Numbered from the stretch's first letter, positions 18,335-28,080 are shown. The stretch: 64,000 nucleotides of DNA from Rhizobiaceae bacterium (GCA_019635715.1 JAHBYY010000001.1:1-64000); one strand, 5' to 3'. Translations and numbers: made by a program. Notes: generated by a model from the sequence alone, not told the origin.

Positions 18335-18393
18335 CGAATCCTTGAACTCCATGGTGCAAAGTCGAACGACTTCGAACCGCGCCGGTCCAGCCC

Positions 18394-19383
18394 TTGAACG
18401 AGTCTGCCTCCATATCGACCGTCTACGTCTCGCCCGGCCTGAGCGCCGACGAGATCGCCATCGCCGTCACGGTGCCGACCTTCCGCCGGCCCCGGCAGGT
18501 GCTGGAGACGCTGGATTCGCTGAAAGCCCAGAAAACGGCGCGCCGCTTCGCGGTGATTGTGATGGAGAACGAGGCGGAACTGCGCGAGGGCGCGGCAGCG
18601 GCGACGAAGTGGATGGAACGCACCGCCCTGCCCGGCATCGTCATCATCGCGCATGATCGCGGCAATTGCTGCGCCTACAATGCCGGCTGGCAGACGGCGC
18701 TGCAGCATTTTCCGAAGCTCCAGTACATCGCGGTGATCGACGACGACGAGATCGCCGACCCGCTGTGGCTCGAAACCCTCTGCGCGACGGCCGAGCGCCA
18801 CGCGGCCGACATCGTCGGCGGGCCGCAACTGCCGATCTTCGCGCAGGCCGAACATGCGCGATGGGCGACCCACCCCGTTTTCGCGCCGCCCTACCGCGAC
18901 AGCGGCCCGGTCCCGGCACTCTATTCGTCGGGCAATCTGCTCGTCGGCCGCAAGGTGCTGGACGCAATGGAGCAGCCGTTCCTCGATCTGAAGTTCAACT
19001 TCATGGGCGGCGGCGATTCGGACTTCCTGTCGCGGGCCGCGCAGCGCGGGTTCCGGCTCGGCTGGGCCGCCGACGCGATCATCCGCGAAACCGTGCCGGC
19101 ACGGCGCGTCGAGCCGGATTGGATCCGTGCCCGATCCCTGCGCAACGGCGTGATCTCGACGCTGGTCGAGAAGAAGAGGCGGGCGGGCACGCCGTTCGCC
19201 AGCGCCAAAGTGTTGCTGAAGAGCCTGGCGCTGCTCGGCGCTTCGCCGCTGCGCGGCTTGGCCCGGCTCCTCAAGACGGGTTCGCTGTCGATCGGGCTCT
19301 ACCCGGTCTATGTGGCGGCCGGCCGGGTGATGGCCGAGTTCGGATATGCCAATGAGCAGTATCGCCAGCCCGAGAAGAACTGA
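18394..19383 (+). CDS. glycosyltransferase family 2 protein
   Basis: A 329-residue GT-A enzyme. The N-terminal strand-loop IAVTVPTFRRPRQVLETLDS (about residues 23-42) binds the nucleotide sugar, and the metal-binding DxD is seen in YIAVIDDDEIADPLW near 112. A late segment FMGGGDSDFLSRAAQRGFRL near 204 matches the ED/GxD acceptor region, and the C-terminal part is hydrophobic and may sit on the membrane. No ATG is in frame, so the TTG at 18394 is used. The 3' end overlaps the polymerase gene by about 30 bases, implying cotranscription. Confidence 0.85.
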   Translation: MNESASISTVYVSPGLSADEIAIAVTVPTFRRPRQVLETLDSLKAQKTARRFAVIVMENEAELREGAAAATKWMERTALPGIVIIAHDRGNCCAYNAGWQTALQHFPKLQYIAVIDDDEIADPLWLETLCATAERHAADIVGGPQLPIFAQAEHARWATHPVFAPPYRDSGPVPALYSSGNLLVGRKVLDAMEQPFLDLKFNFMGGGDSDFLSRAAQRGFRLGWAADAIIRETVPARRVEPDWIRARSLRNGVISTLVEKKRRAGTPFASAKVLLKSLALLGASPLRGLARLLKTGSLSIGLYPVYVAAGRVMAEFGYANEQYRQPEKN

Positions 19384-20713
19384 CGCGCCACGCTCGCTGG
19401 CCGACTGGCTGCCGGCTTGGACGCCCACCGCGGTCGCCGCGGCGCTGCTTTCGGCGCTGATGATCTCGTTCTCGCCCTTCGCGACGATCGACGCGGACGC
19501 CGTCCTGGAAGGCGGCAACATCGTCAACCAGCTCGGCTACGGCTCGCTCGGAGCGATCTCGCTGATCGCCATGGCGACCTATGCCTCGCCACGCGTGCTG
19601 AGCGCGCTGTTCGGACCGTCGATGATCCTCGTGCTGGTGCTGATGATCTTCTCGGTGCTGAACGCGGCGCATCCGCCCTCGGCGGCGCGCGCGGCCTCCT
19701 TCACCTTCATCGGCATTCTGTCGGTCGCCACCATTTTGAGCATACCGCGCAGTCCGGATTCCTTCTCTCGCGTCCTGCTGATCGCCGGGCTCGCGGTGGT
19801 CGGCATCTCCTATGTCGGCCTCGTTCTGTACCCGACGATCGCCATCCACACGACGGCCTCCAACGAACCGGAGCATGCCGGCCTGTGGCGCGGCGTGTTC
19901 ACCCACAAGAACATCGCCGGGCCGATCATGGCCTGCTTCAGCTTCTGCGGCCTCTATCTCATGCGACGCGGCTCGCTCTGGGGCGGCGGCCTGCTCTTCC
20001 TGCTGTCGATGAACTTCATGCTGCACACCGGCTCCAAGACGACGGCGGGCCTGGTGCCGGTGGCGATGATCGTGGTGGCGCTGCCGGGCATATTCGGGGT
20101 GCGGATCGTCACGGCGCTGCTGTTCTGGGCGGCCATCATCGGCACGGCGCTCGGCACGCTCGGCATCGTCTTCATCGAGCCGCTCAAGCATCTCGCCGCC
20201 GAATATTTCCCCGGCATGACCTTCACCGGCCGCGTCACGCTCTGGGAGTTCGCCGGCGACATGCTGATGAAGCGCCCCTGGACGGGCTACGGCTACGAGA
20301 GCTTCTGGATGTCGCCACTCATGGAGACGATCTACCAGCCGTTCGACCGCGAATGGGACATCCGCTTCATGGTGCACGGCCACAACGGCTATCTCGACAT
20401 CGCCGTCATCATGGGCATTCCGACGCTGATCGTGGCGGTCTGGGCGTTCCTGGTCAGTCCTGTGATCGACTATATCCGCGTGCCGATGCTGAAGGAGAAC
20501 GTGCTGCTCGGCGACCTGTTCATGATGATCCTGTTGTTCACCTCGCTCAACGCCTTCCTGGAAAGTTTCTTCTTCCGGCGCGCCGACCCGGTCTGGCTGT
20601 TCTTCGTCATGAGCGTGATCGGCCTGCGCCTCGTGGCACGCTTCCCGATGCGCCCGGCGGGCGGGACGGCTCGAATGCCGACCCCAGCCGCGGCGCCGAT
20701 ACGCCGCGCCTGA
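19352..20713 (+). CDS. O-antigen ligase/ExoQ-like polysaccharide polymerase
   Basis: About 453 residues with ten or more hydrophobic segments and the large periplasmic loop typical of Wzy/WaaL/ExoQ proteins. The signature region near residues 165-185 (EHAGLWRGVFTHKNIAGPIM) and the loop region MTFTGRVTLWEFAGDML followed by RPWTGYGYESFW near 290-325 match ExoQ-type polymerases, as does HGHNGYLDIAVIMG near 348. It would join lipid-linked repeat units in the periplasm. Two nearby ATGs (19346 and 19352) are both inside the end of the GT2 gene. Confidence 0.88.
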   Translation: MSSIASPRRTDAPRSLADWLPAWTPTAVAAALLSALMISFSPFATIDADAVLEGGNIVNQLGYGSLGAISLIAMATYASPRVLSALFGPSMILVLVLMIFSVLNAAHPPSAARAASFTFIGILSVATILSIPRSPDSFSRVLLIAGLAVVGISYVGLVLYPTIAIHTTASNEPEHAGLWRGVFTHKNIAGPIMACFSFCGLYLMRRGSLWGGGLLFLLSMNFMLHTGSKTTAGLVPVAMIVVALPGIFGVRIVTALLFWAAIIGTALGTLGIVFIEPLKHLAAEYFPGMTFTGRVTLWEFAGDMLMKRPWTGYGYESFWMSPLMETIYQPFDREWDIRFMVHGHNGYLDIAVIMGIPTLIVAVWAFLVSPVIDYIRVPMLKENVLLGDLFMMILLFTSLNAFLESFFFRRADPVWLFFVMSVIGLRLVARFPMRPAGGTARMPTPAAAPIRRA

Positions 20714-20792
20714 CTCGGCTCCGGCCGGACTGCCCGTTCCACTCGCCCACACGATGCTGTAGACGGGTCGCACGGCAATGACGGAGGCAGGC

Positions 20793-21608
20793 ATGTCGGT
20801 GAAGACGGTACTCGTGGGCTGCGGCAACATGGGCCACGCGATGCTTGCCGGCTGGCTCGCATCGGGCCAACTCGCCGCATCCGACGTGCTGGTGGTCGAA
20901 CCCAACGAGGATCTGCGCGCACGCGCCGCAGCGCTGGGCGTCGCCACGGCCGACAGCGCCGCCGGCCTCGCGGTCGACGCGCAGCCCGAACTCGTGGTGC
21001 TGGCGGTCAAGCCGCAGGTGATCCGCGAGGTGACGGCGCAGTATGCCCGGCTCGGCGGTGGCCCCTCGACCTTCCTCAGCATCGCGGCGGGCACCCCGAT
21101 CTCCGCCTTCGAGACCATCCTCGGCACGCATACGCCGATCGTCCGCTGCATGCCCAACACGCCCGCCGCCATCGGCAAGGGGATGATGGTCGTCTACGCG
21201 AACGGCGCGGTCGGCGAGCGGCCGCTGGCGGCGATCAAGGCGCTGCTCGCGACGAGCGGCGCGGTCGCGACCATCGACGACGAAGATCTGATGGACGCGG
21301 TGACGGCGGTGTCGGGCTCCGGTCCCGCCTATATCTTCCATTTCATCGAGTGTCTCACCGCCGCCGCGATCAAGGTCGGCCTGCCCGAGGATACGGCCCG
21401 CCTGCTGGCGATGCAGACGGTCTACGGCTCGGCGAACCTCGCCGCCGAAAGCCGCGAGACGCCGGCGACGCTGCGCCGGCAGGTCACCAGCCCGAACGGC
21501 ACGACCGCCGCGGCGCTGGACGTGCTGATGGGCGGCGAACGGCTGGAGACCCTTGTGACCGAAGCGGTCGAGGCGGCCCGGCGACGCGCCGAGGAACTGC
21601 GCGGCTGA
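20793..21608 (+). CDS. proC: pyrroline-5-carboxylate reductase
   Basis: ProC reduces 1-pyrroline-5-carboxylate to proline with NADPH. The 271-residue length is normal. Motifs are VLVGCGNMGHAMLAGWLASG at the N-terminus, VLAVKPQVIREV near 71, CMPNTPAAIGKGM near 117, and the signature VTAVSGSGPAYIFHFIECLT near 170. The ATG at 20793 is chosen over one five codons upstream because GGAGG lies at 20782-20786. Both give the same enzyme. It is convergent with the following dehydrogenase gene. Confidence 0.96.
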   Translation: MSVKTVLVGCGNMGHAMLAGWLASGQLAASDVLVVEPNEDLRARAAALGVATADSAAGLAVDAQPELVVLAVKPQVIREVTAQYARLGGGPSTFLSIAAGTPISAFETILGTHTPIVRCMPNTPAAIGKGMMVVYANGAVGERPLAAIKALLATSGAVATIDDEDLMDAVTAVSGSGPAYIFHFIECLTAAAIKVGLPEDTARLLAMQTVYGSANLAAESRETPATLRRQVTSPNGTTAAALDVLMGGERLETLVTEAVEAARRRAEELRG

Positions 21609-21626
21609 AGCCGCGACCGAGCCGCT

Positions 21627-22955
21627 TCAGGCGGCGGCGCTGGCCTTGCCGAACAGCATTTCGTCCTGCCGCCGGCGCAGGTCGAAGAGCCGTGTCGTGA
21701 CGTCGGGCAGCGCGTTGTCGGTGGTCAGCAGTTCGCCCTTGCGCACCGGCTTCAGCACCTTGCCGCCTTCGAGCAGGCCGACGGGAACGGCCTTGCCGCG
21801 CCGCGCCTGCGACGCCTCCATCGTGTAGGAGCGATAGCAGGTCTCGCCGATGGCATCGAAGGTCTCGCCGGCGACCAGATCGCGCTTCGCCACGGCGCAG
21901 ACCTCCGCCACCGGCCGCGGCAGCGGCACCATGTCGGCCTTGCCGTGCAGCATGATGCGCGCCGCCGTCAGCGGCACCTCCAGCGAAGTCAGGTGATAGG
22001 GCCGGAAGAAGCTGTAGTAAGGTCCCTTGCCGACATGCAGGTCGTCCATGCGCTCGATGATGCGCGGATGCGTCGCCTCGACGATGACGAACACCCCCGG
22101 CGCCACGCCCTTGCCGATCGTGTAGTCGACGACGCCCTTGCGGCCGAGGATGCCGCCGTCGGCCTTCGGGATCAGCACCTTCGCCAGATCGTCGCGGTCG
22201 GCCTTCGGCCCGTGCAGGCCCGGAACGTCGGGGACCAGCCCGGTGGCGTTGGCGATCGCCGCCATCTCGACCATGGTCTTGGAACCGTCGACGAACTCGA
22301 CCAGCATGCGCGGGTTCATGTTGCGCCGCGTCGCCTCCTCGCGATAGTCGTCGGGCACGGCGTCGTGGTTCAACGGGTTGTTCTTGCCCTTGCCGGCGGA
22401 GACGATGGTGTAGCCGAGCGCGGTGGCGAACTCGATCAGCTCCATGCAGCTCGACGGCTCGTCGCCGGCGCCGACCGAATAGACCACGCCGAGCCTGTCG
22501 GCTTCCTTCTTCAGATAAGGACCGATCGTGACGTCGGCCTCGACGTTCATCATCACGACGTGCTTGCCGTGCTCCATCGCCATCAGGTCGAAATCGGCGG
22601 CGACGCCGGGCTTTCCGGTCGCATCGATGACCACGTCGATCAGCGGGTTGGAGACGAGCAGGTCGTTGGAGGTGATGGCAATGCGCCCGGCCTCGATCGC
22701 CGCCGTGACCTTCGATTGCGTTTCAGCCTCGGCGGCGCGGCTGTCCTCGCCATAGGCGATCCTGACCGCCTCGCGCGCCGTGTGTGGACGCCGCGTCGAC
22801 ATGGCGACGAGTTCCACGCCCCTCATCAGCATGCACTGGGTGACGAGGTCGGTGCCCATCTCGCCCGAGCCGATGACGCCGATCCGCACCGGCCGTCCTT
22901 GGTCGGCGCGTTGCGCAAGTTCGCGCGCAAGTCCGGTCAGGGCGATGTTGGTCAT
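21627..22955 (-). CDS. homoserine-dehydrogenase-like NAD(P) oxidoreductase with C-terminal SAF domain
   Basis: A 442-residue protein of the COG4091 type. The N-terminal Rossmann domain reads VRIGVIGSGEMGTDLVTQCM at about residues 22-41, followed by a homoserine-dehydrogenase-like catalytic segment (VDVVIDATGKPGVAADFDLM and MMNVEADVTIGPYLKKEADR). A C-terminal SAF-like domain follows (about 345-420: AKRDLVAGETFDAIG ... MEASQARRGKAVPVGLLEGG ... VRKGELLTTD). Family members act in catabolism of unusual sugars or hydroxy acids; the reaction is not known to me. The ATG at 22955 is chosen because sequence upstream in frame belongs to the antisense of the caspase gene. Confidence 0.8.
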   Translation of the reverse strand: MTNIALTGLARELAQRADQGRPVRIGVIGSGEMGTDLVTQCMLMRGVELVAMSTRRPHTAREAVRIAYGEDSRAAEAETQSKVTAAIEAGRIAITSNDLLVSNPLIDVVIDATGKPGVAADFDLMAMEHGKHVVMMNVEADVTIGPYLKKEADRLGVVYSVGAGDEPSSCMELIEFATALGYTIVSAGKGKNNPLNHDAVPDDYREEATRRNMNPRMLVEFVDGSKTMVEMAAIANATGLVPDVPGLHGPKADRDDLAKVLIPKADGGILGRKGVVDYTIGKGVAPGVFVIVEATHPRIIERMDDLHVGKGPYYSFFRPYHLTSLEVPLTAARIMLHGKADMVPLPRPVAEVCAVAKRDLVAGETFDAIGETCYRSYTMEASQARRGKAVPVGLLEGGKVLKPVRKGELLTTDNALPDVTTRLFDLRRRQDEMLFGKASAAA

Positions 22956-23044
22956 GGTGAGAAATCCGCTTTCGTTCGACCCGCTGATACCAGAAACAAC
23001 GTCGGTAGCAACGCAAATGGACGGCGGCAATTCTTTCGACAGCC

Positions 23045-26000
23045 CTACCGCCTGCCTTCGAGCGACGCCAGAAGGGTTCTGGCCCGAGCCAGATTCGCCG
23101 TGGAGCCGGCCGCCAGATCGGCCAGCGCGTTCTGCCGGAAGATGGCGAGCGCGCTTTCGCAGGCGGCGATCGCCTCGGCCGCCATCGCCGGGTCGCGCCG
23201 CACCGTGCCGAGCTCGACCAGCGCATCGCAGAGGCTGTCCTGCGTGTAGGCGACGTCCGGCAGCGCCTTCAGCGCCACCTGCAGGCTCGCCGCCTCCCGC
23301 AGCATCGGCACCGCCTTCTCGAAATAGGAGGCGTCCTTCTTCTGGCGGCCGATGAGCGTCATCGTGTAGGCAGCCTCGTTCTGCAGGCTCGCCCAGCGCG
23401 CGGGTTCGGCATCGCGGCCCAGATGATCGGCCAGCGCCAGATTGACCGCGATCGCTTCCTCCATCAGGTCGGGGTGCGGCGCACGGGCGATCAACAGGCC
23501 GAGCGTGCGCGCTCGGCTTTCCTGGATGCGTACCCATTGCTCCGGCAGTTTTTCGCGCGTGCGCACCATGACGAGTTCGCGATAGACCGAGGCGGCGCGC
23601 GCCAGCGCCGCCGCGTCGTCGGCAACATAGCCGAGCGACGTCAGCGCCCCGGCGAGGTTCATGCTGTGGCGCGCCCAGTCGTCGGGAGCGGCCTGGCGCG
23701 TCGCGACCGTCAGCGCCGCATCATAGCTCGCGACGGCGTCGCGCAGCGTCACGGCATCGTTGGCGGCGCTTCCGAGCATATAAAGGGCATTGGCGCGCTC
23801 GCCCTGGAACTGCCCCCAGAGCGTCCGGTCGGCGTCCCCTGCATAGACTTCGAGCGCACCCTCATAGGCGGCGACGGCCTTGCGATAGAGCGCCGGATCG
23901 CCGGCCGCGGCAGCCGCGTAATAGTAGGCGTTGGCCATCTCGCCGGTGATCTGCGCCCAGTCGGCGGCGTTCTGCTGCCGTGGATAATACGGCACCGCGG
24001 CCTCGAGAAGCGAGGCTGCCTCGGAGAAGAGCCCGCCTTCGCCGGTGCGGTCGGCCAGACGGATCAGGACGTGGCCGAGCCCCCAGCGCGTCGCGGCGAG
24101 GCGGTCGGGCGTGTCGGCAGTCTCCTGCACGGCCGCGGCATCGCGATAGTCCTGCACGGATCGGGCGAGCAGATCACCGTCATCGGTTAGCTTGAACAGC
24201 AGCGACTCGGCATTGGCGCGGCGGAACATCGCCCGGCCCCATTCGCGCGGCATGCCGTCTCGCGTGCGGGCCGTCAGCGCCGCGTCATAGGCCTCGATCG
24301 CCTGCTTCAGCTTTTCGGGATCCTTGCTGCGGTCGCCCCAGTCGGAAAGCGTGTTGCCGAGGTCGAACTGGACAGTCCCGTAGTCGCGCGGCCGGGTCTC
24401 GGGCCGATAGATCGTCAACGCGGCACGATACGCCTTCACCGCGGCCTCCGACGCGTCCGCGCCACCGCCCACATCCGACAGATCCGCATAGGCGCCGCCG
24501 ATGTTCATCTGCAGCGAGGCCCAGTCGAGCGGAGCACGTGCCACGTCGTATTCGGTGAGCGCCGCCTCATAGGCGGCGATGGCCTGGCGAAGGCCGCCGG
24601 CATCGACAGCATGTTCCGAGGCCCGGTAGAGCGCGTTGCCGAGCGTGAGCTGGCCTGTGGCCCAGTTCGATGCACCCCGCTCGCGCGCCCAGACCTCCAA
24701 GGCATTTCGCGCCGTGGAGACCGCGTTCCGATAGGCGTCGGCATCTTCCGTCACGTCCGCGACGCCGAGCCATGCCGAGCTCAGATTGTTGTTGATGGTG
24801 GCCCAGTAGGCCGGGGCCCGCTCGCGGCTCATCTCGGCGCGCGCCGCCTCGTAGGCCTCGATGGCACGCCTGTAGGTGCCGGCATCGCGCGTGCGCTCGG
24901 CACGCCGGGTCAGCGTCGCGCCGATATTGACATGGCTCTGGGCCCAGTCGAGCGGATGGCCGGGCCGATCGTAGACGGTCAGCGCAGCCTCGTGAGCGGC
25001 GATCGACGCATCGAAATCGTCCAGCCGGCCGCTGCGCTCCGCCAATTCGGACAGGACGATGCCGAGATTGTTCTGCGTGGCCGCCCATTCCAGCGGAATG
25101 CGGTCCTTGCGCTGGACCTCCAGGGCAGACCGGAACGCCTCCACCGCCTTCCGCAGCGTGTCGATGCCGGCCTCGCGCTGCCCGAGCCGCCAGTAGACGG
25201 TGCCGAGATTGCTGAGGGTCGAGGCCCAGTCGTCGGGATGCGCGTCGCGCCTATAGAAGGCCAGTGCCTCGTCGAACGCGTCGATCGACATGCGCAGCGT
25301 GGATGTGTCGGTCTCGCGCTCGCCGAGAACCGCAAGCACGGCGGCGAGGTTGTTCTGCAGCACCGCCCGGCTCTGGCGGTCGCCATCCACCGGCAGAAGC
25401 GCCATCGCCTCGCGATAGGCGTCGACGGCCCGCTTCAGGTCCGCGTTGTCGCCGGAATACTCGCCGAGCGAGCTCAAGGCGCCCGCCTCACGGCTCTTGT
25501 AGGTCGCAGCCTCGACCTCGTCCCAGCGGCGCGCCTCGGCGAAGGCCTTGGCGTAGTCGCCGGCGGCGCGCCCGAAATCGAAGGCCAATTCGTAGGTGCG
25601 GGCCGATTGCGCGAAGACCTCCGCGAATTCCAGCCGCCGCGCTTTCAGATCCTGCTCGGCCTGGTCGAGCGCGCCGGACAGTTCGCCGATGCGCGCCTTG
25701 GCCGCGTCATAGAAGCTGCGCGCCGCATCGAGCGCGCCTTCGTCGAGCGCCTGGTTTGCGAGCGCGGTGAGGCGGCCGATCTCGGGATCGGTGCTCTTCA
25801 GCGCCGACCGTTCCGCCAGGATGGCCTTGAGCTTCTCGGCCTGGCCGCGCAGCAGCCTGTCGAGCTCCAGCGGATCCTTCGGCTTCTCGGCGCCGAGCGC
25901 CTCGAGCATCGCGTAGAGCGCATCCATCGGCACGCCGCCTTCGCGCGACACCGCCTCGATCTGGCGGCGCTGCGGATCGGGGAGTGCGGCGATCGCCACG

Positions 26001-26917
26001 AGAAGCTGCCGCCGCTCGGTGAGAATCTTGCCTTCATCGCCTTCGACCGTCGGGACCGCCTCGCCGAAATAGAGAAGGCGGCGCAGGCTTTCGTTCGTCC
26101 AGGGACGCTGGCGGCCGCCGGTCTTCAGGTAGACCTCCTCGCCGACCATGCGCATAACCGTCCCGAATTCCTCGCCGGCCAAGACGCCGAGGTGACGGAT
26201 GAGGGCCGCCGCGTAGGGGCTGTTGCCGCCCTCCGGACCGTCCAGCGCGACATGGCCGGGCTCGGCGGCAAAGCCGATGACCTGGCCGAGACTTTCATCG
26301 CCGGAGCCCTCGGGCCTAGCCTTCAGCGCGACGACGCCGCGGCTCTCGCCGAGCCCGCCGCCGGAGACCGGAACCGGCTCGCCGCCTTCCTCCAGGGTCA
26401 ATGTGGTTCCCGGCGGGAACGGATTGTTGCGGCAGGCGTCCAGCAGGACGATCGTCACCGGCACGGTCTTGCCGAGTTCGGCGATCAGCGCCGAGATCGG
26501 CACCAGCTTGTCGCCGGCCTCCGAAAGCGAGGCGACGTCGGCATCGACCGGAACCAGGAAGTTCTCGCCGCCAGCCTCGATGCCGTGGCCCGAATAGTAG
26601 ATCACCGCGACATCGGCGTCCTCGGCATCCTCGACGAAGCCCTCGATGTCGCGGCGCAGCCGGCGCGCATCCCGGTTGGTCGCGACATCGGTCTCGAAGC
26701 CCAGATCGCTGAGCAGCTCCTCGACGGCGCGCGCATCGTTCTCGGGATTGGCAAGCGCCGGAATGGTCTCGTACTCGGCCTCGCCGATGACCAGCGCGAC
26801 GCCGCGCAGCGTCCGTTCCGCGGCATAGGCGCCAGGCAGCCACGACAGAGCGGTGCTCGCCAGCGCGGCCGCGAACAGAACAGTGCGTAAGCGCCCTCCA
26901 GCCCGTCCGACCGCCAT
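23045..26917 (-). CDS. exported caspase-family (orthocaspase-like) protein with long TPR array
   Basis: About 1290 residues. From the ATG at 26917 there is a signal peptide ending near YAAER, then a caspase/p20-like domain (about residues 36-270) with a His in VIYYSGHGIEAGG (His111) and a Cys in LLDACRNNPFPPG (Cys162), the expected dyad. A spacer with a coiled-coil look (about 290-420) leads to some thirteen to fifteen TPR-like units of about 52-55 residues, each carrying a WA(x)nN(L/I)G phrase. Such proteins are probably periplasmic proteases or scaffolds; no target is known. An in-frame ATG at 26968 would add 17 residues before the signal peptide. Confidence 0.85.
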   Translation of the reverse strand: MAVGRAGGRLRTVLFAAALASTALSWLPGAYAAERTLRGVALVIGEAEYETIPALANPENDARAVEELLSDLGFETDVATNRDARRLRRDIEGFVEDAEDADVAVIYYSGHGIEAGGENFLVPVDADVASLSEAGDKLVPISALIAELGKTVPVTIVLLDACRNNPFPPGTTLTLEEGGEPVPVSGGGLGESRGVVALKARPEGSGDESLGQVIGFAAEPGHVALDGPEGGNSPYAAALIRHLGVLAGEEFGTVMRMVGEEVYLKTGGRQRPWTNESLRRLLYFGEAVPTVEGDEGKILTERRQLLVAIAALPDPQRRQIEAVSREGGVPMDALYAMLEALGAEKPKDPLELDRLLRGQAEKLKAILAERSALKSTDPEIGRLTALANQALDEGALDAARSFYDAAKARIGELSGALDQAEQDLKARRLEFAEVFAQSARTYELAFDFGRAAGDYAKAFAEARRWDEVEAATYKSREAGALSSLGEYSGDNADLKRAVDAYREAMALLPVDGDRQSRAVLQNNLAAVLAVLGERETDTSTLRMSIDAFDEALAFYRRDAHPDDWASTLSNLGTVYWRLGQREAGIDTLRKAVEAFRSALEVQRKDRIPLEWAATQNNLGIVLSELAERSGRLDDFDASIAAHEAALTVYDRPGHPLDWAQSHVNIGATLTRRAERTRDAGTYRRAIEAYEAARAEMSRERAPAYWATINNNLSSAWLGVADVTEDADAYRNAVSTARNALEVWARERGASNWATGQLTLGNALYRASEHAVDAGGLRQAIAAYEAALTEYDVARAPLDWASLQMNIGGAYADLSDVGGGADASEAAVKAYRAALTIYRPETRPRDYGTVQFDLGNTLSDWGDRSKDPEKLKQAIEAYDAALTARTRDGMPREWGRAMFRRANAESLLFKLTDDGDLLARSVQDYRDAAAVQETADTPDRLAATRWGLGHVLIRLADRTGEGGLFSEAASLLEAAVPYYPRQQNAADWAQITGEMANAYYYAAAAAGDPALYRKAVAAYEGALEVYAGDADRTLWGQFQGERANALYMLGSAANDAVTLRDAVASYDAALTVATRQAAPDDWARHSMNLAGALTSLGYVADDAAALARAASVYRELVMVRTREKLPEQWVRIQESRARTLGLLIARAPHPDLMEEAIAVNLALADHLGRDAEPARWASLQNEAAYTMTLIGRQKKDASYFEKAVPMLREAASLQVALKALPDVAYTQDSLCDALVELGTVRRDPAMAAEAIAACESALAIFRQNALADLAAGSTANLARARTLLASLEGRR

Positions 26918-26994
26918 GCGAAGCCCCGCGCGATTGCCGCCCGAATCGATCCACCGATCTGATGGCATGACGATGGCAACGCACCGGCCGGATC

Positions 26995-27030
26995 AAATAA
27001 AAAGCCCGCCCCGACGAAGCGGAGCGGGCT
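26995..27030 (-). terminator. intrinsic terminator of the methyltransferase gene
   Basis: Read leftward, a stem AGCCCGCTCCG / CGGGGCGGGCT (27020-27030 with 27003-27013; one mismatch) with a short loop is followed by TTTTTATTT at the low-coordinate side. It lies about 37 bases after the stop codon of the methyltransferase gene and separates it from the caspase gene. Confidence 0.8.
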
Positions 27031-27066
27031 CGGAACCGGTCTTCGCCGGAAGCGTGCGATCGAAAC

Positions 27067-28080
27067 CTAGCGGTTGATGCCGATCATGCGGTTCATGTTG
27101 CCGCCGATATGCTCCAGCACGCTGGTCTGGTAGGTATGCCAGACCTTCGGCGGAAGGCGTGCTTTCAGCGCCTTGGCGAAGTAGGCATAGTGCGGGCGAT
27201 AGTAGAACTCTCCGAAGCCGGACTTCTTGAACAGCTTACGCGCCGTCATCGGGCTGAAGAAGGCCAGATGGTTGCGGGTGAAGCCGTCCCACGCGTCGCG
27301 GTTCGCCTTGAGCTGCAGCGAGTTGGCGTTGACGGTGAAGACCAGCAGCGCGCCGCCCGGCTTGAGGAAGGAGCGGAGCATCGAGAAGGTGTCGATCGGG
27401 CGCGGCAGATGCGCCAGCACCGACCAGAGCGTGATCAGGTCGAACTTCTGGCCGCGCAGCTCCTTGATGTCCATCGGATCGCCGCACCAGATGCGGTTGT
27501 GGCCACGCCGCTTCTTGGCGGCTTCCACCGATTCCGGCGAGAGGTCGACACCCCAATCCTCGTATCCGTGGCGTCCGGCCACTTCGAGGAAGAGGCCGTT
27601 GCCGCAACCGAAATCCAGGACCTTGAGCGGCCCCTTCGGCGGAACGATGTCGCGGAACGAGTAGAGGACGCTCTCGTATTTCTGCTGACGGTCGCTTCCG
27701 TAGTGGCTCGACAGGAAGTTGTTGTAGTTCACCTGATCGTAGAGCTTGTGCAGGTGTTCCGGGATGATGTTCGGATTGCGGAACAGAAGATCGCATTCCG
27801 TGCACATCACCACGTCGTATTCCCAATTCTTCTTCTTGGGATGGAAGAGGTGCATGAACTTCTCATTCCCGCACAGCATGCACGGGATGATTTCCTCGAT
27901 ATCGCCAACCGGACGGCGCTTCTTGTACTCGTCGACGCTGACGATCGGGCGCGTCGACAGGAATTTCTGCCACTTCACCTCGATTCGCCGGGCCTCGTCC
28001 GGAATGGCATAGGGTGCCAGTTTCGGGGTCATGACGAACGGCTTTGCCGCCTTCTTCACGGCAGCGACTGCTTTGGCCAT
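27067..28080 (-). CDS. class I SAM-dependent methyltransferase with N-terminal zinc-ribbon-like segment
   Basis: About 337 residues. Near residues 67-105 two CxxC pairs (CMLCGNEKF and MCTECDLLFRNP) look like a zinc-binding segment, as in methyltransferases that act on sugars or polysaccharide precursors. The SAM-binding motif LKVLDFGCGNGLFLEVAGRH follows near 150, and motif IV-like DLITLWSVLAHLPRP near 207. This is the general architecture of O- and C-methyltransferases in surface-glycan clusters. The ATG at 28080 is preferred over a GTG five codons upstream, which has a ribosome site too close. It ends at an intrinsic terminator and lies downstream of the nonulosonate module. Confidence 0.82.
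   Translation of the reverse strand: MAKAVAAVKKAAKPFVMTPKLAPYAIPDEARRIEVKWQKFLSTRPIVSVDEYKKRRPVGDIEEIIPCMLCGNEKFMHLFHPKKKNWEYDVVMCTECDLLFRNPNIIPEHLHKLYDQVNYNNFLSSHYGSDRQQKYESVLYSFRDIVPPKGPLKVLDFGCGNGLFLEVAGRHGYEDWGVDLSPESVEAAKKRRGHNRIWCGDPMDIKELRGQKFDLITLWSVLAHLPRPIDTFSMLRSFLKPGGALLVFTVNANSLQLKANRDAWDGFTRNHLAFFSPMTARKLFKKSGFGEFYYRPHYAYFAKALKARLPPKVWHTYQTSVLEHIGGNMNRMIGINR

Noticed and set aside
22956-23537. Long N-terminal extension of the SAF-domain dehydrogenase frame
   Set aside because: It overlaps the 3' end of the caspase gene and has no dehydrogenase-family similarity. The ATG at 22955 starts right before the Rossmann fold.
23100-25700. Repeats that might suggest a DNA tandem array
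   Set aside because: The periodicity is at protein level (TPR units in the caspase-TPR gene); the DNA units are too diverged to be a CRISPR or tandem-repeat feature.
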